Assembly: GCA_046329585.1 (NCBI GenBank)
Contig: JAXLUI010000001.1
Coordinates: 2,604,001 to 2,668,000 of the forward strand
Direction of reading: 5' to 3'
DNA from: DLKC01 sp002478885
GTDB taxonomy: Bacteria > Bacteroidota > Bacteroidia > Chitinophagales > Chitinophagaceae
Length of the DNA: 64,000 bases
A program made the translations under genes and the position numbers. This document shows, piece after piece, positions 8,267 to 16,680 of this stretch. Every line of letters begins with the position of its first letter. The stretch's first letter is position 1. The notes under the pieces were generated by a model. It saw only the letters and a program-made list of their open reading frames with translations, ran no database searches and had not been told where the DNA came from.

Positions 8267-10564
8267 TTAGTTACCGTATTCGCTGAGGAATTTGATGCGC
8301 ATGATCTTTAGCTGTTCCCAGTTATAACCACCGGAAGCAAGTTCTTCTTTTGCAACATCAAGTGAAGAGGTTTCGCAGTTTTTAAAATAGTCCATGATCT
8401 CGTCCTGCTCATCTTCGTCGAGCATATCGTCGATCGCATAACCGAGGTTGAGCTTGGTGCCGCTTGCTACGATTGTTTCCATTTCTTCCAGTAACGCATC
8501 GATGCGAAAATCTTTGTTGCGTGCAATGGTTTCGAGCGGGATCTTTTTATCAACGTTTTGAATGATGTAGATCTTGTTGCTGCTTTTATTAGCAACCGAT
8601 TTCATTACAAAATCATCGGGACGTTCTATATCATTTTCCTCGACATATTTCGCGATCATCTCGATAAAAGGCTTTCCATAGCGCAATGCTTTGCCCTTAC
8701 TTACACCCTGGCATTTTTCAAGCTCGAGCATTGTGGTAGGATACATGGTTGCCATATCCTGTAACGAAGATTCGAGGAAAATAACAAATGGCGGCAGTGC
8801 TTTTTTCTTTGCTTCCCGATGGCGAAGTTCTTTCAGCATTTCAAACAATTTGTCATCCGATGCTGCGGCCGTACCAGCTGCACCTTCATTTTCTTCATCA
8901 TCTTCATTGGCCTCTTCAAAGAGGTTATTTAAAACAATCCTGAATGAGGCTGGCTTCTTCATAAACTTAGCGCCTTTTTCTGTAAGCTTAAGCAAGCCAT
9001 ATTCTTCAATGTCTTTACGAATGAGGTTTTCAAGCAGTAGTTGCCTGATCAAGCTATTCCAGAAGTGCTCATCTTTATCTTTACCGATTCCAAACTCGGC
9101 CAGTTTTTCGTGGCGGTACATGGTAAGCTGAGGTGTGAGCTTGCCGATAATTACGTTTACTACGTAGTCTGCCGTAAAACGCTCATCAAGTGCTTTGATT
9201 ACTTTTAGTGTTTTGACCGCTTCTTCTTTTGCTTCCATTTTCTCTTTTGGATGAAGGCAGTTATCGCAGTTTTCGCAATTCGCTTCTTCACGTTCTTCAC
9301 CAAAGTAATGCAGGAGTATTTTGCGGCGGCAAACAGAGCTTTCCGCGTAAGCCACCGTTTCATTAATAAGCTGGGCGCCGATCTCCCTTTCGCTTAATGG
9401 CTTATCACGCATCAGGTGTTCGAGCTTGGAAACATCTTTGTGAGAGTAATACAGGATGCATTTTCCTTCCAGCCCGTCGCGACCTGCCCGACCTGTTTCC
9501 TGGTAATAATTTTCAATTGATTTTGGAATGTTGAAATGAATTACAAAACGGATATCGGGCTTATCTATACCCATACCGAAGGCAATGGTTGCCACGATCA
9601 CCTGCACATCTTCGTTGAGAAATTGGTCTTGCCGGTCGGCACGCAACTTAGCGTCGAGGCCGGCGTGGTATGCTACGGCTTTAATGTTGTTGGCAACAAG
9701 CACTTCTGCCAACTCTTCAGTGGTCTTCCTGTTAAGTGTATAGATGATGCCGCTTTTACCCATGTTCTGGGAAATAAAGCGCACGATGCTTTTTACCGTT
9801 TGATCCTTCTTGATCTTTGGCTGGATTTCGTAATAAAGATTTGGTCTGTTAAAAGATGAAATGAAAATATTGGGATCACGAAGGCCGAGATTTTTTACAA
9901 TATCGCTCTGCACTTTTGGTGTGGCGGTAGCTGTCAGGGCAACCACGGGAATGTCTGGATTAATAATATCCATCATTTCCCTGAGGCGGCGGTATTCAGG
10001 GCGAAAATCATGGCCCCATTCTGAGATACAATGTGCCTCGTCTACCGCGAAAAAGGATATTTTAAGATCACTGAAAAAGTCGAGATTTTCCTGCTTGGTC
10101 AACGTCTCGGGAGCTACATATAATAATTTAGTCTTACCTGCTACAAGATCATCTTTAACTTCCTTTATTTGTCCTTTATTAAGCGATGAATTAAGAAAAT
10201 GTGCTACATCATCCTTTTCGCTGTAGCCCCGCACAAGGTCGACCTGATTTTTCATAAGAGCGATAAGCGGGCTGACGATAATTGCACAGCCCTCAAGAAT
10301 CATAGCAGGTAACTGGTAGCATAAGCTTTTTCCGCCACCTGTTGGCATAATAACAAATGTGTCTCTTCCATTCAAGAGACTATGAATTGCATCTTCCTGT
10401 CTACCCTTAAATTGTTCGAAACCAAAATGTGCGCGTAAGCCATCAAGGATATCGTGGTCGTGGGTTGGGTTTTCTGTTTTTACTGAAGCTTTTTCCTTTT
10501 TTACAGTTTGCAGTTTTGCGCTCTTAGCCGATTTGGAAACCGGCTTTTTTGAAATAGTTCCCAT
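8267..10564 (-). CDS. recQ: ATP-dependent DNA helicase RecQ
   Basis: 765 residues from the ATG at 10564. A TTG nine bases earlier is also open, but the ATG is the likely start. A basic Lys-rich tail of about 35 residues precedes the helicase core. Core motifs are FKGRQEDAIHSLL, Walker A MPTGGGKSLCYQLPA, the DEAH box FFAVDEAHCISEWGHDFRPEY, and the motif VI region YYQETGRAGRDGLEG. The zinc-binding Cys cluster (CRRKILLHYFG, CENCDNC) and a winged-helix RQC segment follow. An HRDC domain (FVIFLESSLQDMATMYP, GVSKGKALRYGKPF) comes next, with a further acidic C-terminal region. The enzyme unwinds DNA 3' to 5' in recombination and repair. It is transcribed alone, divergent from kdsD, and ends at a strong terminator. 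Confidence 0.97.
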   Translation of the reverse strand: MGTISKKPVSKSAKSAKLQTVKKEKASVKTENPTHDHDILDGLRAHFGFEQFKGRQEDAIHSLLNGRDTFVIMPTGGGKSLCYQLPAMILEGCAIIVSPLIALMKNQVDLVRGYSEKDDVAHFLNSSLNKGQIKEVKDDLVAGKTKLLYVAPETLTKQENLDFFSDLKISFFAVDEAHCISEWGHDFRPEYRRLREMMDIINPDIPVVALTATATPKVQSDIVKNLGLRDPNIFISSFNRPNLYYEIQPKIKKDQTVKSIVRFISQNMGKSGIIYTLNRKTTEELAEVLVANNIKAVAYHAGLDAKLRADRQDQFLNEDVQVIVATIAFGMGIDKPDIRFVIHFNIPKSIENYYQETGRAGRDGLEGKCILYYSHKDVSKLEHLMRDKPLSEREIGAQLINETVAYAESSVCRRKILLHYFGEEREEANCENCDNCLHPKEKMEAKEEAVKTLKVIKALDERFTADYVVNVIIGKLTPQLTMYRHEKLAEFGIGKDKDEHFWNSLIRQLLLENLIRKDIEEYGLLKLTEKGAKFMKKPASFRIVLNNLFEEANEDDEENEGAAGTAAASDDKLFEMLKELRHREAKKKALPPFVIFLESSLQDMATMYPTTMLELEKCQGVSKGKALRYGKPFIEMIAKYVEENDIERPDDFVMKSVANKSSNKIYIIQNVDKKIPLETIARNKDFRIDALLEEMETIVASGTKLNLGYAIDDMLDEDEQDEIMDYFKNCETSSLDVAKEELASGGYNWEQLKIMRIKFLSEYGN

Positions 10565-10762
10565 TGTACACAAGTATATTCATCCCTCTTCGGATGAGAA
10601 TTAAATAAACTAAAAGTTACTGCATAAATCCGTTATTTCACCTTAATTTTTAAGGTTATTGCAGAAGTAATAAGCTAAACGCCGGGGTTATTACGTGATT
10701 TTGGCAGATTTGGCGAATATAACCCTGAAAGTTTTTATTAAAAAACCATTCTTGTTAAAGTT

Positions 10763-10770
10763 TAACTTTG
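10763..10770 (+). promoter_or_regulatory. candidate -7 box of kdsD
   Basis: TAACTTTG matches the Bacteroidota TAnnTTTG -7 element. It lies six bases before the chosen kdsD ATG, which would give an almost leaderless transcript. No convincing -33 TTG was found at the usual distance, so this is tentative. It argues against a start at the upstream GTG (10695). Confidence 0.4.
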
Positions 10771-10775
10771 CGCCG

Positions 10776-11741
10776 ATGAACGAAAAGATCATATCGTCTG
10801 CCTTACATACTATAGATCTTGAGGCCGAATCAGTGGCTGGCATTAGACGCTTTATCGATGACGGTTTTGTGAAAGTAGTGCAATCGATTCACCAGTCTAA
10901 GGGCCGGGTTGTTGTTTCAGGCATAGGTAAAAGCGCTATTGTCGGGCAGAAAATTGTTGCAACGCTTAATTCAACCGGAACGCCGGCATTGTTTCTTCAT
11001 GCAGCCGATGCCATACATGGCGATCTCGGTATGGTGCAAGAAGACGATATAGTTATCATCATCAGCAAAAGCGGTGAAAGTCCCGAAATAAAAGTGCTGG
11101 CACCACTCATAAAAAGCTTTGGCAATACCCTGGTAGGCATGATCGGCAAGAAGGATTCATTTCTTGCCAGGACCGCTGACCTAGTACTGGATACCAGCGT
11201 TGAAAAAGAGGCTTGCCCGAATAATCTTGCCCCAACAACAAGCACTACTGCTCAAATGGTTATGGGTGATGCTTTGGCAGTTTGCCTTATGGAAATCAAT
11301 CATTTTACAGGTAAAGATTTTGCCCGTTTTCACCCCGGTGGCAACCTTGGAAAAAGACTTTATCTTAAAGTGGATGATATCTATAGAATGAATGCACGGC
11401 CAAAGGTAAAAGCTGATACACCGCTCAAAGATATTATCATTGAAATAAGCAAGGGGCGGGTGGGAGCTACAGCAGTGGTCGACGACGCTGATCGCGTAAC
11501 CGGGGTTGTTACCGATGGTGATGTAAGGCGAATGCTTGAAAATGCGTCGGATGTGAGACAATTTAAAGCGGTCGATATATTTTGTAATAATCCAAAAACT
11601 GCGCAGCCAGACCTGCTAGCAGTTGAAGCCTTTGAACTGTTAAAGAAGTTCGACATAAGCCAGTTAATTATTACCGACACCGATGGTTATTATCTCGGAA
11701 TGCTACATTTGCACGACTTAATAAGGGAAGGCATTATTTAA
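10776..11741 (+). CDS. kdsD: KpsF/GutQ-type arabinose-5-phosphate isomerase
   Basis: 321 residues from ATG 10776. A longer frame from GTG 10695 adds 27 residues without family resemblance. The N-terminal SIS domain shows RVVVSGIGKSAIVGQKIVATLNSTG, FLHAADAIHGDLGM and IIISKSGESPEIKVL, and the conserved FARFHPGGNLGKRL follows near residue 190. Two CBS domains fill the C-terminus (VTDGDVRRML, FDISQLIITDTDGYYLGMLHLHDLIREG). The enzyme interconverts ribulose-5-phosphate and arabinose-5-phosphate, the first step toward Kdo for lipopolysaccharide. manC follows after 17 bases, so the two envelope-sugar genes are probably co-transcribed. The lptC gene a little downstream fits the same theme. Confidence 0.93.
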   Translation: MNEKIISSALHTIDLEAESVAGIRRFIDDGFVKVVQSIHQSKGRVVVSGIGKSAIVGQKIVATLNSTGTPALFLHAADAIHGDLGMVQEDDIVIIISKSGESPEIKVLAPLIKSFGNTLVGMIGKKDSFLARTADLVLDTSVEKEACPNNLAPTTSTTAQMVMGDALAVCLMEINHFTGKDFARFHPGGNLGKRLYLKVDDIYRMNARPKVKADTPLKDIIIEISKGRVGATAVVDDADRVTGVVTDGDVRRMLENASDVRQFKAVDIFCNNPKTAQPDLLAVEAFELLKKFDISQLIITDTDGYYLGMLHLHDLIREGII

Positions 11742-11758
11742 TATCTGAAAACTTAATA

Positions 11759-12841
11759 ATGAATAAACATCATTATGCAGCGATTCTTGCCGGTGGTATT
11801 GGAAGCAGATTTTGGCCAAAGAGCAGAACCAGGTTCCCAAAACAATTCATAGATATTTTAAATACAGGAAAAACGCTTATTCAAACAACCTATGAACGGT
11901 ACGCGGCATTTATACCAAAAGAAAATATTTACATTATAACTGAAAAGGAATATGTGGACATTGTAAAAATGCAATTGCCACATGTTAACCCACTAAATAT
12001 TCTTGCTGAGCCAAGCCGTAAGAACACAGCGCCTTGTATCGCGTATATGGCCTTCAAATTAATGAAGCAGGACCCTGAAGCAACGATGATCGTAGCTCCG
12101 AGCGATCACTTTGTTGCAGACGATGAGGAATTCCAGCGGGTTTCGCTGCAGGCAACTGCTTTTGTGGAGCATATGAAGTCATTAATTACACTCGGCATAA
12201 ATCCCACACATCCAAATACAGGATATGGCTATATACAGCATGAAGCAATTGCTGTTGCTGACAATATTTTTAAAGTAAAAACCTTTACCGAAAAACCTAA
12301 CAACGAACTGGCCCGCGCTTTTATAGCCAGCGGTGATTTTCTTTGGAATGCAGGGATTTTTATATGGCCGGTAAAACAGATCATCAAAGCTTTTGAGCAG
12401 CACCAAAACGAAATGTTCGAGTTGTTTGCAGCCGAGCAGGAATATTTTAATACCCCGGAAGAGAAAGATGCGCTTGACCGCATTTATCCCCTGTGCACCA
12501 ATATTTCCATCGACTATGCCATAATGGAACACGCGAAAAATGTTTATGTGATTCCCGCGTCATTTGGCTGGAGCGACCTTGGAACATGGAACAGTGCCTA
12601 CGATAATCTTGAAAAGGACTATCTCGGTAACGCTGTGGCTGGCAACAATGTAATGGTGATAGATGCAACAAAATGCATGGTTTCTGTTGACAGCGAAAAG
12701 TTACTGGTATTACAGGGCCTCGACGATTTTATCGTTATAGATACAAACGATGTTTTGCTTATCTGTAAAAAGGAAAAAGAGCAGCAGATAAAAGAATATG
12801 TTGCTGAGGTAAGACGAAATATTGGCGATCAGTTTCTCTGA
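11759..12841 (+). CDS. manC: mannose-1-phosphate guanylyltransferase
   Basis: 360 residues, the length of a stand-alone pyrophosphorylase domain without the fused phosphomannose isomerase found in longer ManC proteins. Signature segments are AAILAGGIGSRFWPKSRTRFPKQF (nucleotide-binding loop and PKQF), VAPSDHFVADDEEF, GYGYIQ, VKTFTEKPN, FLWNAGIFIW and SFGWSDLGTWNSAY. The enzyme makes GDP-mannose from mannose-1-phosphate and GTP for surface glycans and GDP-sugar derivatives. It is cytoplasmic. It follows kdsD closely and is separated from coaX by an inverted pair of repeat copies. Confidence 0.94.
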   Translation: MNKHHYAAILAGGIGSRFWPKSRTRFPKQFIDILNTGKTLIQTTYERYAAFIPKENIYIITEKEYVDIVKMQLPHVNPLNILAEPSRKNTAPCIAYMAFKLMKQDPEATMIVAPSDHFVADDEEFQRVSLQATAFVEHMKSLITLGINPTHPNTGYGYIQHEAIAVADNIFKVKTFTEKPNNELARAFIASGDFLWNAGIFIWPVKQIIKAFEQHQNEMFELFAAEQEYFNTPEEKDALDRIYPLCTNISIDYAIMEHAKNVYVIPASFGWSDLGTWNSAYDNLEKDYLGNAVAGNNVMVIDATKCMVSVDSEKLLVLQGLDDFIVIDTNDVLLICKKEKEQQIKEYVAEVRRNIGDQFL

Positions 12842-12867
12842 GAATCTCCACTTTCCAATAGAAATGT

Positions 12868-12924
12868 GTTTACGAATCCTGCTTTCTCTCTGGTATCGGC
12901 TGTTGTTGCGTCGCACGCTTGTAC
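12868..12924 (-). repeat. dispersed intergenic repeat, copy 5
   Basis: Minus-strand core GTGCGACGCAAC at 12905-12916, preceded by GTACAAGC. After 22 bases comes GCAGGATTCGTAAACAC. Its A-rich end lies 27 bases from the manC stop. It forms a divergent inverted pair with copy 6. Confidence 0.82.
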
Positions 12925-13001
12925 GGCAACAATAAAGCAGCAAAAAGTATAAACCGCTCCATAAATAATTTTTGCATTCAATGCTGCTACCGGTTGCAAA
13001 A

Positions 13002-13058
13002 GTACAAGTGTGCGACGCAACTAAAGTCAGGCAGCGAACAAAAGCCCGCAACAAAAAT
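13002..13058 (+). repeat. dispersed intergenic repeat, copy 6
   Basis: Core GTGCGACGCAAC at 13010-13021, preceded by GTACAAGT. After 22 bases comes GCCCGCAACAAAAATAA. Together with copy 5, the inner ends CTTGTAC and GTACAAG and the two cores form an inverted repeat with a centre of about 90 bases. Confidence 0.85.
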
Positions 13059-13117
13059 AATTTGCCTTTTATTTGCAGCACATAATGAAGGTATACAGCA
13101 ACTAACAGTTATTTCAA

Positions 13118-13846
13118 ATGGGAACAACCTTATGTTTTGATTTCGGTAATACGCGGCTTAAATGCGCCATTTTCGAAGGCGACGAATATAAGGACACCGT
13201 TGTGCTTGAAAATGCAGCGCCCGAAAATGTATTGAGGTTAGTAAAACAATATCATGCCTCGTCAAGCATATTAGCTTCGGTGGTTGATCATTCGCAGGAA
13301 CTAGAAATACTGCTGGCCAGGGAAACGAAATTTCACAAGCTTAGTCACCAAAGCAAGCTGCCTTTCAGCATACCGGTTGCAAAACCCGAAACAGTTGGAG
13401 CAGACAGGCTGGCTCTTGTCGCTGCCGCTGCAATGATAAGTCCCGGCAAACATAACCTGGTAATAGGTCTTGGAAGCTGCATCACTTTTAATTTCATTAA
13501 CAAGTTCAACGAATTCCTCGGAGGTAGTATTTCGCCCGGCCTTGAAATGCGGTTTAAGGCCATGAACCAGTTTACCGCCAAGCTACCCATAGTAAAACCA
13601 GATTGGAATTTTCCTTTAACAGGATATGATACCAGGACGAATTTGTTAAGCGGTGTAATAATGGGAATGAGCAAAGAGATAGATGGGATAATAGATGAAT
13701 ACGCCTTGAGATACAGGAACTTTAACTCGTTTTTAACCGGGGGTGATATGGGCTTTTTTGTGCCTCATCTCAAAAACAAGATATTTGCAGACCCTCATTT
13801 AATCTATAAAGGTTTGTATGCAATTAATAAAAATAACCAGGTTTAG
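13118..13846 (+). CDS. coaX: type III pantothenate kinase
   Basis: 242 residues, the usual length of CoaX. The ATP-binding start LCFDFGNTRLKCAIFEG, the acidic GADRLALVAAA loop, LVIGLGSCITFNFIN and GGSISPGLEMRFKAMNQFTAKLP match the family. The enzyme phosphorylates pantothenate, the first step to coenzyme A, in the cytoplasm. The end of the gene overlaps the start of the next gene by 29 bases, which implies translational coupling. The order coaX, barrel protein, lptC looks like one operon. Confidence 0.95.
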   Translation: MGTTLCFDFGNTRLKCAIFEGDEYKDTVVLENAAPENVLRLVKQYHASSSILASVVDHSQELEILLARETKFHKLSHQSKLPFSIPVAKPETVGADRLALVAAAAMISPGKHNLVIGLGSCITFNFINKFNEFLGGSISPGLEMRFKAMNQFTAKLPIVKPDWNFPLTGYDTRTNLLSGVIMGMSKEIDGIIDEYALRYRNFNSFLTGGDMGFFVPHLKNKIFADPHLIYKGLYAINKNNQV

Positions 13847-15221
13847 TGCTCTTTTGGCTTTTGCAGTCTTTCCATTTTTACGATTAAATGCGCAGGAAAA
13901 TGCACCTTTTTCCCGGTATGGTTTAGGAGATGTTTACCCTTCACAAAATATTGTCACCAGGGGTATGGGTGGCGCTGCCGTAACGTATTTTCACGACCAG
14001 GCAATTAATTCCGTTAACCCGGCTTCTTACAGTTCAATGAGATATGTGAAGCTTTATGGTGGGTCTAAAGGAGCGCTGATCTCTTACGACATCGGTATTT
14101 CAATTGATGCGAGAACTTTGCTCAGTAATGAACCGGCCAATAGCTATCACTCTACCAATTTTATTCCTTCTTACATACATCTTGGTATTCCCCTGAGTTC
14201 AAAAGCTGATGAACGCAAAAGAAACGTGGGGTTGGTTTTTGGTTTAAAGCCAGCCACGCGTATCAATTACAGCGTTCAAAAAATAGAACGCACTTCGATA
14301 GACAGTATGAGAACGCTTTATGAAGGCAAAGGCGGGATGAACCAGGTATTTGCGGGCCTTGGTAAAAAACTGGGCAACTTAAGCATTGGGGTTAACGGAG
14401 GTTATGAGTGGGGCAGAAAGCAAATTGGCACCAAGATTAATTTTTTAAATGATACCGTGGGCTACTACAGCTCCAATTCGGCAGAAAAAACAGACTATTG
14501 GGGTTTGTACCTGATGCCGGGTGTTGCTTACAATTTAAAATTGAGCGAGATTACAAGAAAGAATTACAGTTACAGTGAAGCTATTTTCCTGCGGTTAGCA
14601 GGTTCAGGAACTTTTAGCCACAGTTTAAAGGCAACATCAGACAGCTTGAGAGAAACTTATGCTAATGATGCAAATACGGGCACAAGACCAATTGATACGA
14701 TCTATTATGTAAACAAGATCGAAGGCAAAATAAATATCCCGATCACTTACAACGTGGGAATACAGCTAACCAAAAAATATATTGTAGGCAAGGAAGCCGT
14801 CGCCTCCAAATGGTCTGTTAATGCGGAATATTCTGCCGGTAAGTGGAGCGACTATCGTTTTTATGGAAAGGCTGACGACCGCCTTATTGATAGCTGGATG
14901 TTTCGTGTAGGTGGCGAAATGATTCCAACAGTTACGAGTACCAGGCTATGGAACAGGGCTACTTACCGTTTAGGTTATTATACCGGCGTAGATTATATAA
15001 ACGCAGATGGTAATAAATATAAGGTACACGCATTTACGCTTGGCTTTGGTTTTAATATTAAGAAATGGACCAGTTATGATAACCAGTCTACCTTTGTAAA
15101 TACGGCCATTGAATTTGGGAAAAGAGGTAGCAACGCAAATAATATTACCGAAAATTTCTTTAAGCTATCTGTTGGTTTTTCTCTCGCAGATCTATGGTTT
15201 ACAAGACGCAAGTATGAATAA
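13818..15221 (+). CDS. outer-membrane barrel protein, PorV/FadL-like layout, between coaX and lptC
   Basis: 467 residues with a signal peptide (ITRFSALLAFAVFPFLRLNAQ). The mature start NAPFSRYGLGDVYPSQNIVTRGMGGAAVTYFHDQAINSVNPASY, broken by turns, is the pattern of FadL/PorV-like barrels in which the early GMGGA and NPAS segments form the hatch. The rest alternates amphipathic strands and turns to the end (FFKLSVGFSLADLWFTRRKYE). It most likely sits in the outer membrane. It overlaps coaX by 29 bases and lptC by 8 bases, so it is tightly coupled to envelope genes. A role in lipopolysaccharide or protein export is only inferred from the neighbours. Confidence 0.75.
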   Translation: MQLIKITRFSALLAFAVFPFLRLNAQENAPFSRYGLGDVYPSQNIVTRGMGGAAVTYFHDQAINSVNPASYSSMRYVKLYGGSKGALISYDIGISIDARTLLSNEPANSYHSTNFIPSYIHLGIPLSSKADERKRNVGLVFGLKPATRINYSVQKIERTSIDSMRTLYEGKGGMNQVFAGLGKKLGNLSIGVNGGYEWGRKQIGTKINFLNDTVGYYSSNSAEKTDYWGLYLMPGVAYNLKLSEITRKNYSYSEAIFLRLAGSGTFSHSLKATSDSLRETYANDANTGTRPIDTIYYVNKIEGKINIPITYNVGIQLTKKYIVGKEAVASKWSVNAEYSAGKWSDYRFYGKADDRLIDSWMFRVGGEMIPTVTSTRLWNRATYRLGYYTGVDYINADGNKYKVHAFTLGFGFNIKKWTSYDNQSTFVNTAIEFGKRGSNANNITENFFKLSVGFSLADLWFTRRKYE

Positions 15222-15786
15222 GCTTAACCTGCATAACACAATTTTTAAGGCAGCCATTTTATCGGGCTGCTTTTTTGTATGCAGTTGCGAAAATAGTATG
15301 CAGGAGGTGAGAGACCTGGGCAAGAGAAAAACAGCCAAGGATGTGGCAACCAATGTGGAAAGCTATATGAGCCAGGCCGCGGTGGTAAAGGCAAAACTAA
15401 CCTCTCCATTAATGACGAGATCAGAAACTGACACGCCGATAGTGGAATTTCCCAAGACACTAAGGGTTACTTTTTATAATGATAGCACGAAGCCTGAAAG
15501 TTTTCTTTTTGCAAAATATGGGCGCTACTTGGAACGACAAGGCAAGGTATTATTAAAAGACAGCGTTGTCGTTTTCAATATTAAAGGTGATACGCTGTTA
15601 ACGGACGAACTTTGGTGGGACCGCAACCAGGAGAAATTTTACACCGATAAACACGTGCTAATAAAGCAACCAGACGACCAGCAATTTGTTGGAGACAACG
15701 GTATGGAAGCCGATCAAAGTTTTAAAACGTGGACACTGTTTAATGGATCGGGGGTACGTGTGGTTGCAGACAGCACATTGCCCTAA
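15214..15786 (+). CDS. lptC: LPS export protein LptC, lipoprotein form
   Basis: 190 residues from the ATG at 15214, which overlaps the previous stop codon; a longer frame from 15109 lies inside the previous gene. The N-terminus KAAILSGCFFVCSCENSM has a lipobox ending at Cys, so the protein is probably lipid-anchored, as is common in Bacteroidota, where LptC has no classical TM anchor. The body shows the LptC/OstA-like repeated beta segments (VTFYNDSTKPESFLFAKYGRY, VVFNIKGDTLLTDELWWDR, MEADQSFKTWTLFNGSGV). LptC links the LptBFG extractor to the LptA bridge. None of the other lpt genes is in this window. Confidence 0.82.
   Translation: MNKLNLHNTIFKAAILSGCFFVCSCENSMQEVRDLGKRKTAKDVATNVESYMSQAAVVKAKLTSPLMTRSETDTPIVEFPKTLRVTFYNDSTKPESFLFAKYGRYLERQGKVLLKDSVVVFNIKGDTLLTDELWWDRNQEKFYTDKHVLIKQPDDQQFVGDNGMEADQSFKTWTLFNGSGVRVVADSTLP
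15247..15276 (+). terminator. terminator-like hairpin inside the start of lptC
   Basis: GCAGCC (15250-15255) pairs with GGCTGC (15265-15270), loop ATTTTATCG, followed at once by TTTTTTG. It is formed by codons 13-20 of lptC, 26 bases after the stop of the barrel gene. It could attenuate lptC expression or end part of the upstream transcripts, or be chance in coding DNA. Confidence 0.45.
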
Positions 15787-15867
15787 ATAAACAACGCGGT
15801 CATTTGTTTTAAGAACACAACTTAACGGCCTATACATTTTTTGTCATTAGCTCACGCAAACTTTGCA

Positions 15868-15924
15868 GTTGAAGCGTGCGACGCAACAGGCGACGCCACC
15901 AGCACTGCAGCCGTAAACAAAACT
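15868..15924 (+). repeat. dispersed intergenic repeat, copy 7
   Basis: Core GTGCGACGCAAC at 15876-15887, then AGGCGACGCCACC, and at 22 bases GCCGTAAACAAAAC. It sits between lptC and the YkuK-type gene, both on the plus strand. Confidence 0.83.
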
Positions 15925-16014
15925 TCTGCCCTCTTGCTTTTGTTAACGATAACGTTATAAATAAAGTTTTTCTGAGATGAAATTGCTACGTAACTTCAGA
16001 AAACCTTCATACAT

Positions 16015-16488
16015 ATGCGCTGGAGAAAATTTAACGGAGAATCCCTTCACTTACCTATTAAAGACGCGGTAGAAGAAGCCATTAAAAAAGAATCTGACAA
16101 AGGCGTACATCTTAAAGTTTGCATTGGAACAGACAGCCAGGTTAAAGGCGACGAAACTGAGTTTGCCACGGTTATTGTGTTTTTGCGTGAACACAGCGGG
16201 GGCTTCATGTACATTCATAATGAAAAGACAAGGCACCGCTACAACATTAAAGAACGCATGCTTGTTGAAGTTGCGAAGAGCATAGAAATTGCCTACGAAT
16301 TGTGCAATCTTTTTATTCAGTATGATGTAGACATGGAAGTGCATGCCGACATCAACACCAATCCGCAGTTTAAAAGCAACGATGCCTTAAGAGAAGCCAT
16401 GGGCTATATTTTGGGAATGGGCTTTGCGTTTAAGGCTAAACCCGAAGCTTTTGCCAGCAGTTGCTGCGCCGACAAGGCCTGCAATTAA
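16015..16488 (+). CDS. YkuK-family ribonuclease H-like protein (DUF458)
   Basis: 157 residues. The segments VCIGTDSQVKGDETEFATVIVFLR, KTRHRYNIKERMLVEVAKSIEIA and DVDMEVHADINTNPQFKSN, separated by loops, match the YkuK/DUF458 family. Its fold is RNase H-like, with acidic residues in GTDSQ and HADIN at the expected places. The C-terminal KPEAFASSCCADKACN is Cys-rich. Its biochemical role is not established; a nuclease activity is suggested only by the fold. It has no signal peptide and is probably cytoplasmic. It is transcribed alone between repeat copy 7 and a 192-base promoter region. Confidence 0.83.
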   Translation: MRWRKFNGESLHLPIKDAVEEAIKKESDKGVHLKVCIGTDSQVKGDETEFATVIVFLREHSGGFMYIHNEKTRHRYNIKERMLVEVAKSIEIAYELCNLFIQYDVDMEVHADINTNPQFKSNDALREAMGYILGMGFAFKAKPEAFASSCCADKACN

Positions 16489-16599
16489 ATTTTTAATTTA
16501 CTTTTTTCGCGTTGACAGGCAATTCAACATTTCTTGTCCTTCTATACCTGTCACCTTTTCTTAAACAATTCCTTTTTCTTTTTTTTCCGTAAAAACGCA

Positions 16600-16641
16600 G
16601 CTATACGTAGCTTATTTAATGGTTTGTATACAACATTAAAT
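16600..16641. promoter_or_regulatory. inverted repeats upstream of the GNAT-like gene, candidate operator
   Basis: GCTATACGTAGC at 16600-16611 is a short dyad. It is followed directly by an inverted repeat with arms ATTTAATG (16614-16621) and CATTAAAT (16634-16641) around GTTTGTATACAA. It lies 40-80 bases before the start at 16681, where a promoter would be. No known regulator box matches it. Confidence 0.3.
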
Positions 16642-16680
16642 ATGTGACACTATGCTTACATTCGCACAAAACAGTTAGCA

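Noticed and set aside
10695..10775. Upstream GTG start for kdsD
   Set aside because: The added 27 residues do not match the SIS family, and a promoter-like box lies inside them.
15109..15213. Longer lptC start inside the barrel gene
   Set aside because: The extension hides the lipoprotein signal; the ATG at 15214 places it at the N-terminus.
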